A DNA stretch of 64,000 nt from Pseudovibrio sp. M1P-2-3 (GTDB lineage: Bacteria > Pseudomonadota > Alphaproteobacteria > Rhizobiales > Stappiaceae), in NCBI RefSeq assembly GCF_031501865.1, contig NZ_JARRCW010000001.1:2439001-2503000 (forward strand), given 5' to 3'. Made by a program: the position numbers and the translations under genes. A model generated the notes under the pieces. That model had not been told where the DNA came from. It worked only from the letters and a program-made list of their open reading frames with translations, and did not search any database. Shown one piece after another: positions 27,320 to 36,280 of the stretch; the first letter of the stretch is position 1, and each line of letters opens with the position of its first letter.

Positions 27320-27700
27320 TTACTTCCCTATTCCAGATAGCATTAAACCATGAAACGACTGCACAATTGAAACATTGAGATTGTGAGCACGGGAAACTTC
27401 ACCGGCCTTAATCATTTCCTGCTCCAAAGATACAGAGTTCTTAGAATCAAACACCTGCCAGGCATTTGCCTCTTTCACCTCGAACTGGCCGCCAGCCTCG
27501 CCGGAAGCACCAATGTGCGAGCCGTGAGTAGCTGCCATAGTCAGATGTGTCTGATCGAGAATATCTTTGAACGGCTCCACATCCTTTGAAGCAAAGCCAG
27601 GTGTATCAGCATTCGCCACATTCTCCGCAATCGCCGACTGCCGAACGGACAGCCACGACGATTGACGGGATGTAAGATCAAATAAATAAACGGGTTCCAA
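27320..27700 (-). CDS. flgB: Proximal rod protein FlgB
   Basis: FlgB is the proximal rod subunit next to FliE. The 126-residue product has SVRQSAIAENVANADTPGFA near residues 18-37 and a conserved C-terminal LEQEMIKAGEVSRAHNLNVS. The family-matching N-terminus (MEPVYLFDL) begins at a TTG codon; no ATG or GTG nearby gives a better start, so I take TTG as the initiator, with GTGGGG about 10 nt before it. Confidence 0.93.
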   Translation of the reverse strand: MEPVYLFDLTSRQSSWLSVRQSAIAENVANADTPGFASKDVEPFKDILDQTHLTMAATHGSHIGASGEAGGQFEVKEANAWQVFDSKNSVSLEQEMIKAGEVSRAHNLNVSIVQSFHGLMLSGIGK

Positions 27701-27809
27701 GAATTTTACCCCACACTACAACTATTAACCACAAGACTATCAATACAATCTTGTCCGTAGCTGACGGGTGTAATGCATGCAAAACGGCACAAATCACTTG
27801 GAAATGTAC

Positions 27810-28259
27810 TTATAAAAGCGCAGTCTCCAGCGCACTTTTAAGGAACTCAGTATTCTTGAAGGAGACCGAATACGGATTATCAAACGCAATATATTTGACT
27901 GAAACAGCCGAATTATAAGGCAAAAGGAATAGACTCAGTAAAACAGATACTGTCTCGCACTTGAATTCGAGATCAATCTGGACAGCAATCTCACCTTCCC
28001 AAGCCAAGTCTATGGACGAGTTGCCCGCATAAGAGAGTGTGCCTTCCTTGAAAAACAACTCACTTGCCGAATTGACCAGATCAGAAAGATTTGCGGTCTC
28101 TTCGCCCAGAATATGCCGAGCCAAAGACGCCAAGTCTATACATCGAAGCTCCGAGGCGATCGGTTGGAGTGCTTTTGCAAGCATCTCTTCACGAACTTTT
28201 TCCTCTAGAGCAAAATCATCAGAATCGCCAACCACTAAACAATTCCCCGTAGATTTCAC
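27810..28259 (-). CDS. Uncharacterised protein between flhB and flgB
   Basis: I do not recognise this 149-residue protein. It is acidic and soluble in appearance, with no signal peptide. It has a helical first half (EEKVREEMLAKALQPIASEL) and a second half of alternating hydrophobic strands (IDLAWEGEIAVQIDLEF, VSVLLSLFLLPYNSAVSVKY). It lies in the motA-to-fliP block, 32 bp after flhB, so a flagellar role is likely by position. The start is GTG at 28259. Confidence 0.7.
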   Translation of the reverse strand: MKSTGNCLVVGDSDDFALEEKVREEMLAKALQPIASELRCIDLASLARHILGEETANLSDLVNSASELFFKEGTLSYAGNSSIDLAWEGEIAVQIDLEFKCETVSVLLSLFLLPYNSAVSVKYIAFDNPYSVSFKNTEFLKSALETALL

Positions 28260-28291
28260 ATATATGAGAGAGACTTAATAAATATTTTTAA

Positions 28292-29359
28292 TTATTTCTT
28301 ACTGGAAATGTATACGTAGGAAATTATTTCTGCAACCGCCCTGTAATATTCGGAGGGAATATACTGATCAATTGCAACCGCAGCGTATAATGAACGGGCC
28401 AACAACTTATCCTCGACCACCGGAACATCGTTCAAGTAAGCAATTTCTTTTATCTTTAGAGCAACTATGTCCTGCCCCTTTGCAACAACCTGCGGCGCAG
28501 CAGATCCATCCCTGCTGTAATAAAGAGCAACAGCGAAGTGAGTCGGGTTGGTGACAACAACGGTTGCAGAAGGAACACTGGCCATCATCCGCTTACGCGC
28601 CCTGTCACGCGCCAAGGAGCGCATACGGGCCTTGAGAATCGGATCCCCTTCCGCCTGCTTATGCTCATCTTTCACATCCTGCTTCGTCATACGCATATCT
28701 TTGCGCCATTGGAATCTGGCAAGAGCCAGATCAAAGCCAACCAAAGCAATAGTAGCAACGCAAATTGCAGAAAGCAGTTTGATCGCAATAGCCAAAATAG
28801 TTGCAGGAAGAATCTGAGGGTCGGAATACATAGTGGTAAGAGCCGTCGCCTGCTGGGAACGCAGCACAAGCAGTGCGACAAAAGCAACCGTAGCAAGCTT
28901 AAATAGGGACTTTATGAATTCCATTGAACCTTTAAGGCTAAAGATACGCCCAAAGCCCTTCTTAATGGAGATTCGGTTGAGCTTTGGCATAATCCTATCC
29001 CCCACCATTCTAGGGCTATTTTGCAAGAATGAAGAAGATAAACCCAATAGAATCAACAGGGCAGCGATCGGAATCATAAACCGTGTCAAGCTGCCTGCAG
29101 ATACATTCAAAAGTTGAACGGCATCGCTGCGACTATTCAGTCTAATTTCACCAGGGTTATCGAGAAACCACCGTAGATAATCTACAAGATCACTCGCCCC
29201 ATCGGCCAACAAGAAGACCATAATAAAAAGGAGACCGATAAAAGAGGCAAGAACTGATGCCTCTTTTGAGACTGGGATATTGCCTTTCTCGACAGAATCC
29301 CTAATCTTTTTCTCGGTCGCCTCTTCGGTTTTACTTTCCTCGTCCTGATCTTCAGACAT
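28292..29359 (-). CDS. flhB: Flagellar export switch protein FlhB
   Basis: FlhB controls the switch from hook to filament export. The 355-residue product has about four membrane helices (first near residues 35-55) and a cytosolic C-terminal domain with the autocleavage motif NPTH at residues 271-274. The N-terminus is charged (ESKTEEATEKKIRDSVEKGN), as in the family. It sits 45 bp after fliG. Confidence 0.97.
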   Translation of the reverse strand: MSEDQDEESKTEEATEKKIRDSVEKGNIPVSKEASVLASFIGLLFIMVFLLADGASDLVDYLRWFLDNPGEIRLNSRSDAVQLLNVSAGSLTRFMIPIAALLILLGLSSSFLQNSPRMVGDRIMPKLNRISIKKGFGRIFSLKGSMEFIKSLFKLATVAFVALLVLRSQQATALTTMYSDPQILPATILAIAIKLLSAICVATIALVGFDLALARFQWRKDMRMTKQDVKDEHKQAEGDPILKARMRSLARDRARKRMMASVPSATVVVTNPTHFAVALYYSRDGSAAPQVVAKGQDIVALKIKEIAYLNDVPVVEDKLLARSLYAAVAIDQYIPSEYYRAVAEIISYVYISSKK

Positions 29360-29404
29360 AGCCTTCTATCGCTTTACACCAAGGCCGAATGAGGAAGGGC
29401 CACG

Positions 29405-30439
29405 TTAGATGTAGACTTCATCACTGCGACCAATCTCAAGATCAATTTCACCGGCATTTGCTTTTTCAAGAGCAAGGTCAGTAATTTGTCTGCGTGCATC
29501 AAGAACTTCACGCTGCGCAACCGGCTCCCCGCCAGCCAGATCATTTTCAACAATACGGCGCGCACGGCCAGACATGGACTGCAAAATAGCAGAGCGGAAG
29601 TCTTCGCGTGTGCCCTTCAGTGCAGTAGTTACCTGCTCGGTTGTCACATCGTCGAAGATGATCATACGTGTACGTGGATCCAGATTGACAATATCTTCGA
29701 AGGTAAACAGGAGACCTGCCAACTGTTCGGCAGATTTTGGAAGAACCTCGCGTAGGTTTGTCAACGTATCCTCAAGGTCATCACGTTCCATTTTATTGAG
29801 GATATCTGCCATGCGGGCATGGGCATCAGACCCGACAGTACGGGCAAAGTTCACCATAAAGTCTTCGTGGAGCGTCTTTTGAACTTCTTCTGCAACGTCC
29901 TCAACGATCGGTTTGAGCGTCAGCATTCTACGCACAATCTCATTGCGCTTGCGCCTAGGAATTTGAGAAAGCACTCCCGCAGAACCTGCGGGACTGATTT
30001 TTGAAAGAATAAAGGCGGCGGTTTGCGGATGCTCTTTTTGCAAGTATGTAGACAGTACCAGTTCTGAGATTTGGGAAACTTTATCCCAGATGGAGCGTTT
30101 GGAGTACCCCATCACATCAGACATGATTTCGTCTACCTGATCTTCAGGCAAAACACCCTTAATGAGGCTCTCCGCCCCCTCAACCGTACCGAACAAGTTC
30201 ACACCACCTGTGAAAAGGTCGATAAACTCGTCAATAAGATGATCCAGTTCTCCGGCAGGCACAGTACCCAATTCAGCAGCCGCCCGAATGATCATCCGCA
30301 TTTCGTCATTATCGAAATGCGAAAGTACCCGTCCAGCTTTTTCATTTCCCATGGCCAGCAAAAGCGCAGCAGCCTTCTGAGTCCCAGACTTATGGGAGAA
30401 TGTAAAATTATCGGACACAGCCGGTAGAACCTCAACCAT
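29405..30439 (-). CDS. fliG: Flagellar motor switch protein FliG
   Basis: FliG couples the C ring to the stator and the MS ring. The 344-residue product contains the family motif KEHPQTAAFILSKI (about residues 136-149) and the C-terminal domain with LAGLLFTFEDIVNLDPRTRM and the charged torque helix. Length is standard. Confidence 0.96.
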   Translation of the reverse strand: MVEVLPAVSDNFTFSHKSGTQKAAALLLAMGNEKAGRVLSHFDNDEMRMIIRAAAELGTVPAGELDHLIDEFIDLFTGGVNLFGTVEGAESLIKGVLPEDQVDEIMSDVMGYSKRSIWDKVSQISELVLSTYLQKEHPQTAAFILSKISPAGSAGVLSQIPRRKRNEIVRRMLTLKPIVEDVAEEVQKTLHEDFMVNFARTVGSDAHARMADILNKMERDDLEDTLTNLREVLPKSAEQLAGLLFTFEDIVNLDPRTRMIIFDDVTTEQVTTALKGTREDFRSAILQSMSGRARRIVENDLAGGEPVAQREVLDARRQITDLALEKANAGEIDLEIGRSDEVYI

Positions 30440-30461
30440 CTTTTATCTCTTTATCTCTCGT

Positions 30462-30878
30462 TTAGGCGTAGCTGCCTTTTGCGCCTACAATCTCTGTCAA
30501 AGAAACGCCAAAGCGTGAGTTATCATCTTCAACAACAACGATTTCTCCGCGTGCAACAGTGCGGCCATTCACCACAATATTCACCGGCTCACCCACACGG
30601 TGATCAAGAGGAATAACAGCGCCGCGGCCTAACTTGAGAAGGCTGGCAACCGGCATGGTTGCAGAGCCTAGAACGACCTGCATATCAACAGGAATACCAA
30701 GAACAGCTTCCAGATTCCGATCAACATTGGCATCACTCAGCCCAGAATGATTACTGGAGGAAGATTGCTGCGCAGGCTCGGCGGCCATTGCATCTTCCAT
30801 GGACATATCTGCCTCAGCTGCTGCTGCTTCCCACTGGGCAGCAAGGGCCTCATCACTCATATCGTTGGAGTTTGACAT
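30462..30878 (-). CDS. fliN: Flagellar motor switch protein FliN
   Basis: FliN forms the lower C ring with FliM. The 138-residue product has an acidic, Ala/Ser/Met-rich N-terminal half and a C-terminal SpoA domain (about residues 55-130): NLEAVLGIPVDMQVVLGSAT, LLKLGRGAVIPLD and GEPVNIVVNGRTVARGEIVV. It follows the DUF6468-like gene by 26 bp. Confidence 0.96.
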   Translation of the reverse strand: MSNSNDMSDEALAAQWEAAAAEADMSMEDAMAAEPAQQSSSSNHSGLSDANVDRNLEAVLGIPVDMQVVLGSATMPVASLLKLGRGAVIPLDHRVGEPVNIVVNGRTVARGEIVVVEDDNSRFGVSLTEIVGAKGSYA

Positions 30879-30904
30879 GATCTGCCTTTCATAAGTCTTA
30901 GATA

Positions 30905-31489
30905 TTAATCGTTTTTATTAACGGAACGAAATCCAACGCCCTGCCCAAAGGAAACTTTGCGCACGCGCAAACTTTGATTATCAACAGCTGATACAGCTTC
31001 ATTCTGTGCGGTTTTTTTCGGAGTAGATGCAAGCATTTGCGCTACGGACTTAACCTGCTTCTTACGCCCTTTTTCGTCTTTCTCACCGCCCAGTTCATCC
31101 GGAATATGATAGGACTGCCCCTCTGTATTTTTAAGACGACCAGTCATACCTCCAGCCTTACGAGCTTCCCGCTTCAAGGCTTCGATACCTGCCTGCACAT
31201 CTCTCATCTCTGCTTGCGCCTGAGCGATGATCGTATTCATATCGGCTTTGGTCTGATTGGCTTCATCAATCCTCTTACCCAAGGTTGTGATAATTTCCTC
31301 ACCACGAACCTTCAGCTCTTGAAGACTAACACCAATCTGCTCCATCGCATCCGACGTTTGATCAAAGATTCGCTTGTAGTCCTCATGGTGACTAGAGAGA
31401 ATCTTCAGCTGTCGATACATAACAACAACGCGCCATGTGGTTATTGCCAATGCGAATAATACAAATCCATCAATTAGATAGGATGTCAT
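30905..31489 (-). CDS. DUF6468-type flagellar operon membrane protein
   Basis: This 194-residue protein has one N-terminal membrane helix (YLIDGFVLFALAITTWRVVV) followed by a long coiled coil (residues about 30-115). It ends in a basic tail with QSLRVRKVSFGQGVGF. The layout fits the DUF6468 family found beside fliM/fliN in alphaproteobacteria; I make that match from memory. No function is known to me. It overlaps the end of fliM by 20 bp, indicating coupled translation. Confidence 0.75.
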   Translation of the reverse strand: MTSYLIDGFVLFALAITTWRVVVMYRQLKILSSHHEDYKRIFDQTSDAMEQIGVSLQELKVRGEEIITTLGKRIDEANQTKADMNTIIAQAQAEMRDVQAGIEALKREARKAGGMTGRLKNTEGQSYHIPDELGGEKDEKGRKKQVKSVAQMLASTPKKTAQNEAVSAVDNQSLRVRKVSFGQGVGFRSVNKND

Positions 31490-32426
31490 CTAATAGTTCC
31501 CCTTCCTGCTGCACCAATTCATCCACTCTTACAGTGTATGAACCGGAAACCTGCCCAAGTTTGCAGTTAAACAGCGGCTGACCATTACAATCAATACGTA
31601 CAGGGGTTTTAGGGGTTGCATTCAATTCAAGTACAAGCCCCACTTCGAACTGCGCAACTTCATTCAAAGTTAGGCGCTGTTCCTCAAGAACGGCAGTAAG
31701 GTTAACTTCTGTACGTTGGATTTCGCTCTGGAACTGCTTTGTCCAGCGTGTATCACGGCCAGAAACCTCCCCAGAAAGAACTTGTGTAAGATTCTGGCGA
31801 AGCGGGTTAAGAGCAGCTTGCGGAAGAATTACGAAGATCTCCCCTTCCCTGCCGATAACTTCTGCATTCATCTGGCACAAAACGCAAGGATTACTACGGC
31901 GACCAGTCTGCGCAAATTCCATGCGCGTTTCCAAACGCTCAACGATCAAGGTTGCATCAACGATTGCACTGAAAGCATTTTCAAGTGCAGAAGCTGCTTC
32001 TTCAAACATCCGGCGCGCCAAACGATGTTCTACGTTTGTGAGCGCCCTGTCTTCCATATAGTCTTCTTCTTCTCCATCTCCGCCCAACAGCAGCTCAATC
32101 ATGGAGTGAATAAAAGACTTATCAAAACCAAGCATAATACGCGCATCCCATTCGGGAGCGTGGATAACTGCTATAACAGCCTTATCCTCATACTTGTCCA
32201 GCGCATCACCAATCCGCTCATTTGAGACCGATTGCACCGCGATATAAGGGGCTGATGCTGCCATCTGGCGGAGTGTATCAATATACTGCCTCGCCATTCT
32301 ATCGAAAACCACATGCAGCATCGGCAGACGGTCAACACCAATACCACCAGCGTCAAGCAAGCGAGAAGGCAGATCAAACTTCATTCCACCATCGTCAACG
32401 GCTGAATCATCGAGTACCTGTTGCAT
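31470..32426 (-). CDS. fliM: Flagellar motor switch protein FliM
   Basis: FliM is the C-ring protein that binds phospho-CheY and sets direction. The 318-residue product has a CheC-like middle (residues about 50-230) and a C-terminal SpoA domain with DTRWTKQFQSEIQRTEVNL and FEVGLVLELNATPKTPVRID. The short N-terminus (MQQVLDDSAVDDGGMKFDLP) departs from the enteric CheY-binding motif, as in rhizobia. The start overlaps the motA stop by one base. Confidence 0.9.
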   Translation of the reverse strand: MQQVLDDSAVDDGGMKFDLPSRLLDAGGIGVDRLPMLHVVFDRMARQYIDTLRQMAASAPYIAVQSVSNERIGDALDKYEDKAVIAVIHAPEWDARIMLGFDKSFIHSMIELLLGGDGEEEDYMEDRALTNVEHRLARRMFEEAASALENAFSAIVDATLIVERLETRMEFAQTGRRSNPCVLCQMNAEVIGREGEIFVILPQAALNPLRQNLTQVLSGEVSGRDTRWTKQFQSEIQRTEVNLTAVLEEQRLTLNEVAQFEVGLVLELNATPKTPVRIDCNGQPLFNCKLGQVSGSYTVRVDELVQQEGELLDDILSN

Positions 32427-33304
32427 TATTTCGCCCCCGCACCAGCGTTCATAGTTTCTTGTTCAACTTCATCAATGGTTGGACGGTCTTCGTCTGCAAT
32501 TGTCTTGCGGCCATATTCCAAAGCAATCTGTGGCGCGGCCCCATTCATAAACGCGAGGAGCGTTTGCTTCACTTCAACGTACAAATGAAAACGACGTTCG
32601 CGAACAGACTTAATCTTGTTAGCAATTGGGCTAACAACGCCATAAGAAAGAAAAATTCCAAGGAATGTACCAACCAGAGCCGAACCAATCAGCGCACCCA
32701 GAATTTCAGGCTCCTGATCGATTGCGCCCATTGCCTTAATGATCCCCAGAACTGCCGCAACAATTCCGAGCGCCGGAAGCGCTTCCGCAACAATATTCAG
32801 CGCAGCATAAGGCTTCAATTCTTCCCGTCCGAGCGTATGAAGCTCTTCATCCATCAACGATTCAATTTCATGAGGACGCACATTCCCAATAACAATCAAA
32901 CGGAAATAGTCACAGATAAAGCTCGTCAAATGCTTATTAGACAAAACTCTAGGGAAACGCTGGAACAAATCCGATTCCGTTGGGTTATCGATGATTACCT
33001 CAACATCATTACGTCCCTTGGCCCGCATCACCCGCATCAAATCATAGAGAACTGTAAGAGTATCCAAGTGATCACGCTTGGTAGGCGCCTTACCGGTCAG
33101 GGCTTCACGTATCCCCACACCTGTATCTTTTATGACTTTAAATGAGTTAGCGACAATAAAGGTACCCAGCGCAGTTCCTGCAATGATCACAAACTCGAAA
33201 GGCTGCCACAAAACAGAGAGATACCCCCCCATTGCCACGTAACCACCCAGCATCGATACGACGATAATCGCAAATCCAACTAAAAAATTCAAAATACACC
33301 CCAT
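32426..33304 (-). CDS. motA: Stator protein MotA
   Basis: MotA is the four-helix stator subunit that drives rotation. From the ATG at 33304 the product is 292 residues. It begins in the first helix (NFLVGFAIIVVSMLGGYVAM) and has the cytosolic loop, then helices 3-4 with LPALGIVAAVLGIIKAMGAI and GALIGSALVGTFLGIFLSYG. The open frame extends 59 codons further upstream, but that part does not resemble MotA. The ATG lacks a clear binding site, so the start is somewhat uncertain. It is the first gene of the long minus-strand block. Confidence 0.93.
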   Translation of the reverse strand: MGCILNFLVGFAIIVVSMLGGYVAMGGYLSVLWQPFEFVIIAGTALGTFIVANSFKVIKDTGVGIREALTGKAPTKRDHLDTLTVLYDLMRVMRAKGRNDVEVIIDNPTESDLFQRFPRVLSNKHLTSFICDYFRLIVIGNVRPHEIESLMDEELHTLGREELKPYAALNIVAEALPALGIVAAVLGIIKAMGAIDQEPEILGALIGSALVGTFLGIFLSYGVVSPIANKIKSVRERRFHLYVEVKQTLLAFMNGAAPQIALEYGRKTIADEDRPTIDEVEQETMNAGAGAK

Positions 33305-33610
33305 CGCTACTGGAAGGTTAACTACTGAACTAGGGTATTTATCGATCATTGCTTGTCCGAAACTGGCGATTAAAACTACAGCTTCAGGCAAGGCAAAAAA
33401 CGGATACTCCAGCCGAATATGACCTTCTAGGTCTCTTCTTTGTCTGCGGGATGTTTCAATATGCGGAATATTAGTATTCAATACGCTTTGGTTACTTCGA
33501 TCAAAAATACGGCCGATAATTCCATTTCCGCCTTACCCCTCAGAGAATTAAGAGATTTATCAAAGTTCCTTTTCACCAAATTAATTCAAACAAACTAGGC
33601 GGATAATATT
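33305..33610. other. Divergent promoter region between motA and flgF
   Basis: This 306-bp stretch must hold promoters for both the motA-to-fliP block and the flgF-fliI operon. It is AT-rich near 33540-33600. I could not assign promoter boxes. TAGGCGGA, about 7 nt before the flgF ATG, is the likely binding site. An open frame continuous with motA covers 33305-33481 but is probably untranslated. Confidence 0.6.
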
Positions 33611-34333
33611 ATGGAATCAGGTCTTTACGTTTCTTTGTCCGCACAGCTATCTCTAGAGCGCCGCATAGACACGGTTGCCCGCAATGTGGCCAACATGAAT
33701 ACTGCTGGTTACAAAGCAGATGCGGTGAAGTTTTCGACAATTCTGTCAAAAGCTGGCTCAGATCCAGTTGCTTTCGCTTCAACTGGCGATACCTACATTT
33801 CTAGAGGTGCAGGCAGCGTTCAGCAAACCGGCAATGCGCTTGATGTCGCAATTGACGGTGATGGATGGCTGGCAATGGAGACTGGAAACGGCACCGGATA
33901 TACCCGAGATGGACGTATGCAAATGTCCGCAGACGGAATCTTGCGGACTATCTCTGGAAATCCAATTATGGATGCTGGCGGTTCGCTCATCGCGCTCGAC
34001 CCTCTGGGAGGTGCTCCAAGCATCTCTAAAGACGGAACAGTTTCACAAGATGGCGCGCAGGTTGCTGTTTTGGGGCTCTTTGAAATTCCAGAGGACGCGA
34101 ACCTCAGCAGGGTTGGAAGCTCTGGCGTCCTTTCCGATAAAACTGCGAATCCTATATTTGAATTTACAGATAACGGGTTTCGCCAAGGTTACATCGAAGG
34201 GTCCAATGTTAACCCACTTATGGAAATGACGAAACTCATTACAATTACCAGAGCATTTGAGAGCGCCAATTCAGCCATTCAGAAAATGGAGACAACACGG
34301 CAAACTGCTATCCGTGATCTGGGAGAAGCTTAA
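33611..34333 (+). CDS. flgF: Proximal rod protein FlgF
   Basis: FlgF is a proximal rod subunit. The 240-residue product has RRIDTVARNVANMNTAGYKA near residue 17 and GDGWLAMETGNGTGYTRDGR in the middle. It ends with NPLMEMTKLITITRAFESAN. It is the first gene of a three-gene plus-strand operon divergent from motA. Confidence 0.95.
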   Translation: MESGLYVSLSAQLSLERRIDTVARNVANMNTAGYKADAVKFSTILSKAGSDPVAFASTGDTYISRGAGSVQQTGNALDVAIDGDGWLAMETGNGTGYTRDGRMQMSADGILRTISGNPIMDAGGSLIALDPLGGAPSISKDGTVSQDGAQVAVLGLFEIPEDANLSRVGSSGVLSDKTANPIFEFTDNGFRQGYIEGSNVNPLMEMTKLITITRAFESANSAIQKMETTRQTAIRDLGEA

Positions 34334-34977
34334 TGCTTGTTCAAGAAGTCAGCTCCAACAGCCCCTCAACGACACTTGAAGGTACTAATGGTGGTGTAGG
34401 AAGATCAAGTTCTACTAAGACTTCAACCACAGCACTCACCTTCTCAGAGTTTATTGATATTATAAACCCACTCCAACACATCCCAGGAGTAAATACACTC
34501 TACAGGCAAATCACAGGTGACGAGGCTTCAACACGAGCGCGCGCCGCAGGAAGTGTTGTGTATGGCTTGGCGGCTGGCGGCGCTATCGGTGCAATTGGCC
34601 TGATGAGCGCCAATTTTGGTGAGATGGCTTTAACGGGGCAACTCGCATTGGGTAAATCCAACGAACCGAGTGATGCTTCGAATGCATCTGGGACTCTAAC
34701 CAGTACAGTAAATACAGACGATGGTGATCTACAGTTTTCCTCTGTGGAAGAAAGTAGCACAACAGCGGCAGCCCAGCTTCTTTCTAAGGTAATGCTGGAA
34801 ACCGACAATACGCCACAAAATGAGCCGAAAGCTAATGAGGAACAAACAGATCTTTCTCGCGTTAAAAGTCTTAAATTGTCAGCAGCTGTAAGCGACCCAC
34901 GGAACGTACTTCCTCTCGAAGTTCTCGAAGCCCTTCATAGCAAACACTTAGAATTTTTCGATAATGAATCCTCTTGA
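34333..34977 (+). CDS. Uncharacterised protein between flgF and fliI
   Basis: The function of this 214-residue protein is not known to me. A Ser/Thr-rich start is followed by LTFSEFIDIINPLQHIPGVN and LYRQITGDEAS, a motif that looks conserved. Then comes a small-residue hydrophobic stretch (GSVVYGLAAGGAIGAIGLMS) that could enter a membrane. The second half is polar and probably disordered. The ATG overlaps the flgF stop (TAATG) and its 3' end overlaps the fliI start by 14 bp, so all three genes are co-translated. A role in export or basal body assembly is inferred only from position. Confidence 0.75.
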   Translation: MLVQEVSSNSPSTTLEGTNGGVGRSSSTKTSTTALTFSEFIDIINPLQHIPGVNTLYRQITGDEASTRARAAGSVVYGLAAGGAIGAIGLMSANFGEMALTGQLALGKSNEPSDASNASGTLTSTVNTDDGDLQFSSVEESSTTAAAQLLSKVMLETDNTPQNEPKANEEQTDLSRVKSLKLSAAVSDPRNVLPLEVLEALHSKHLEFFDNESS

Positions 34978-36280
34978 TACGCTAAAGGCAATTGCTCACC
35001 AAGTCCCTAAAACTGGCTGGGACGTGGAGCTAAGCGGCACAGTGAACGAAGTTACCCCCAGCTTCTTGAGGGTTAAAGGCCTTTCCAGTGAAGTAAATCT
35101 AGGGGAGCAAGTTTCCTACCCCACCGATGATGGCACCCATTACGGGGAAGTCATTCGTATTGATAAAGATAGCGTAGTTATTAAACCCTACGCACCTCGT
35201 ATCGATCTTGGGTTGGGGACGCGAGTTACGAGATGTGGTGAATTAAAGGTCTCTCCCCATGAGAGCTGGCGCGGAAGAATAATCAATGCGCTGGGGCAAC
35301 CCATTGACGAAAAGGAGCCTCTGACCAAAGGCTTCAAAAAAGTCTCATTTGACGCCCTACCCCCAAGCGCGATTTCCAGAGCCCGCGTAACAAAGGCTGC
35401 GCCCACAGGTGTGCGGGTCTTGGACCTCTTTACCCCACTATGTCACGGACAACGCATAGGGGTTTTCGCCGGATCAGGCGTCGGTAAGTCTACAATTTTG
35501 TCAATGATTGCACGTAGTAACTCTTTTGATACCGTTGTTATCGGCCTTATTGGGGAACGCGGCAGGGAAGTACGAGAGTTTATTGAGGAAACTCTTGGTG
35601 ATCAGTTAAAGAAGTCAGTTGTGGTTGTCGCGACCGGAGACGAAAGCCCTATGATGCGGCGACTTGCCCCGAAAACTGCTGTAACTATGGCTGAGTTTTT
35701 TCGGGATCAAGGCGATTCAGTACTCTTGGTCGTTGACAGCGTTACCCGGTATGCCCACGCGCTGCGCGATGTCGCGCTAGCCGCTGGTGAGCCTGCCCTC
35801 TCACGAGGCTATCCACCTAGTGTATTTTCTGACTTACCTGCACTTTTGGAAAGAACAGGCCCTGGGCAAGAGGGATGCGGCATGATTACTGCCGTATTCT
35901 CTGTTCTAGTTGACGGAGACGATCATAACGACCCCGTGGCGGACAATATCCGAGGCCTTTTGGATGGGCATATCGTTCTAGACCGCCATATAGCGGAGGA
36001 AGGGCGTTATCCTGCGGTTAACCTTCTGTCCTCCGTTTCGAGGCTGGCACATAACGCTTGGTCCCCCCAAGAGCGCGAGCTCATTTTAAAACTACGCTCA
36101 ATGGTAGCAAAATTTGAAGATACAAAAGACCTTCGAATGATGGGAGGCTATAAAGAGGGAGTAGACCCCCTACTTGATAAGTCTATAGACTTGGTTCCCA
36201 AGTTATATGAGGCCGTCTCCCAAGGTCAAAACGCGCCGAGCAGCACGGACCCTTTCGGGGAACTTGCCAAAATGCTTTAG
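34964..36280 (+). CDS. fliI: Flagellum-specific export ATPase FliI
   Basis: FliI is the ATPase of the flagellar type III export apparatus. The 438-residue product has Walker A GSGVGKST (170-177), Walker B LLVVDS (254-259) and the family motif GEPALSRGYPPSVFSDLP. Length is standard. The ATG at 34964 overlaps the upstream gene. A terminator follows at 36331. Confidence 0.97.
   Translation: MNPLDTLKAIAHQVPKTGWDVELSGTVNEVTPSFLRVKGLSSEVNLGEQVSYPTDDGTHYGEVIRIDKDSVVIKPYAPRIDLGLGTRVTRCGELKVSPHESWRGRIINALGQPIDEKEPLTKGFKKVSFDALPPSAISRARVTKAAPTGVRVLDLFTPLCHGQRIGVFAGSGVGKSTILSMIARSNSFDTVVIGLIGERGREVREFIEETLGDQLKKSVVVVATGDESPMMRRLAPKTAVTMAEFFRDQGDSVLLVVDSVTRYAHALRDVALAAGEPALSRGYPPSVFSDLPALLERTGPGQEGCGMITAVFSVLVDGDDHNDPVADNIRGLLDGHIVLDRHIAEEGRYPAVNLLSSVSRLAHNAWSPQERELILKLRSMVAKFEDTKDLRMMGGYKEGVDPLLDKSIDLVPKLYEAVSQGQNAPSSTDPFGELAKML

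Noticed and set aside
32222-33145. A 307-codon open frame on the plus strand
   Set aside because: It is antisense to fliM and motA, both well supported, and its translation shows no domain or signal.
33305-33481. A longer N-terminus for MotA
   Set aside because: The extra 59 codons do not resemble MotA, whose first membrane helix begins right after the ATG at 33304.
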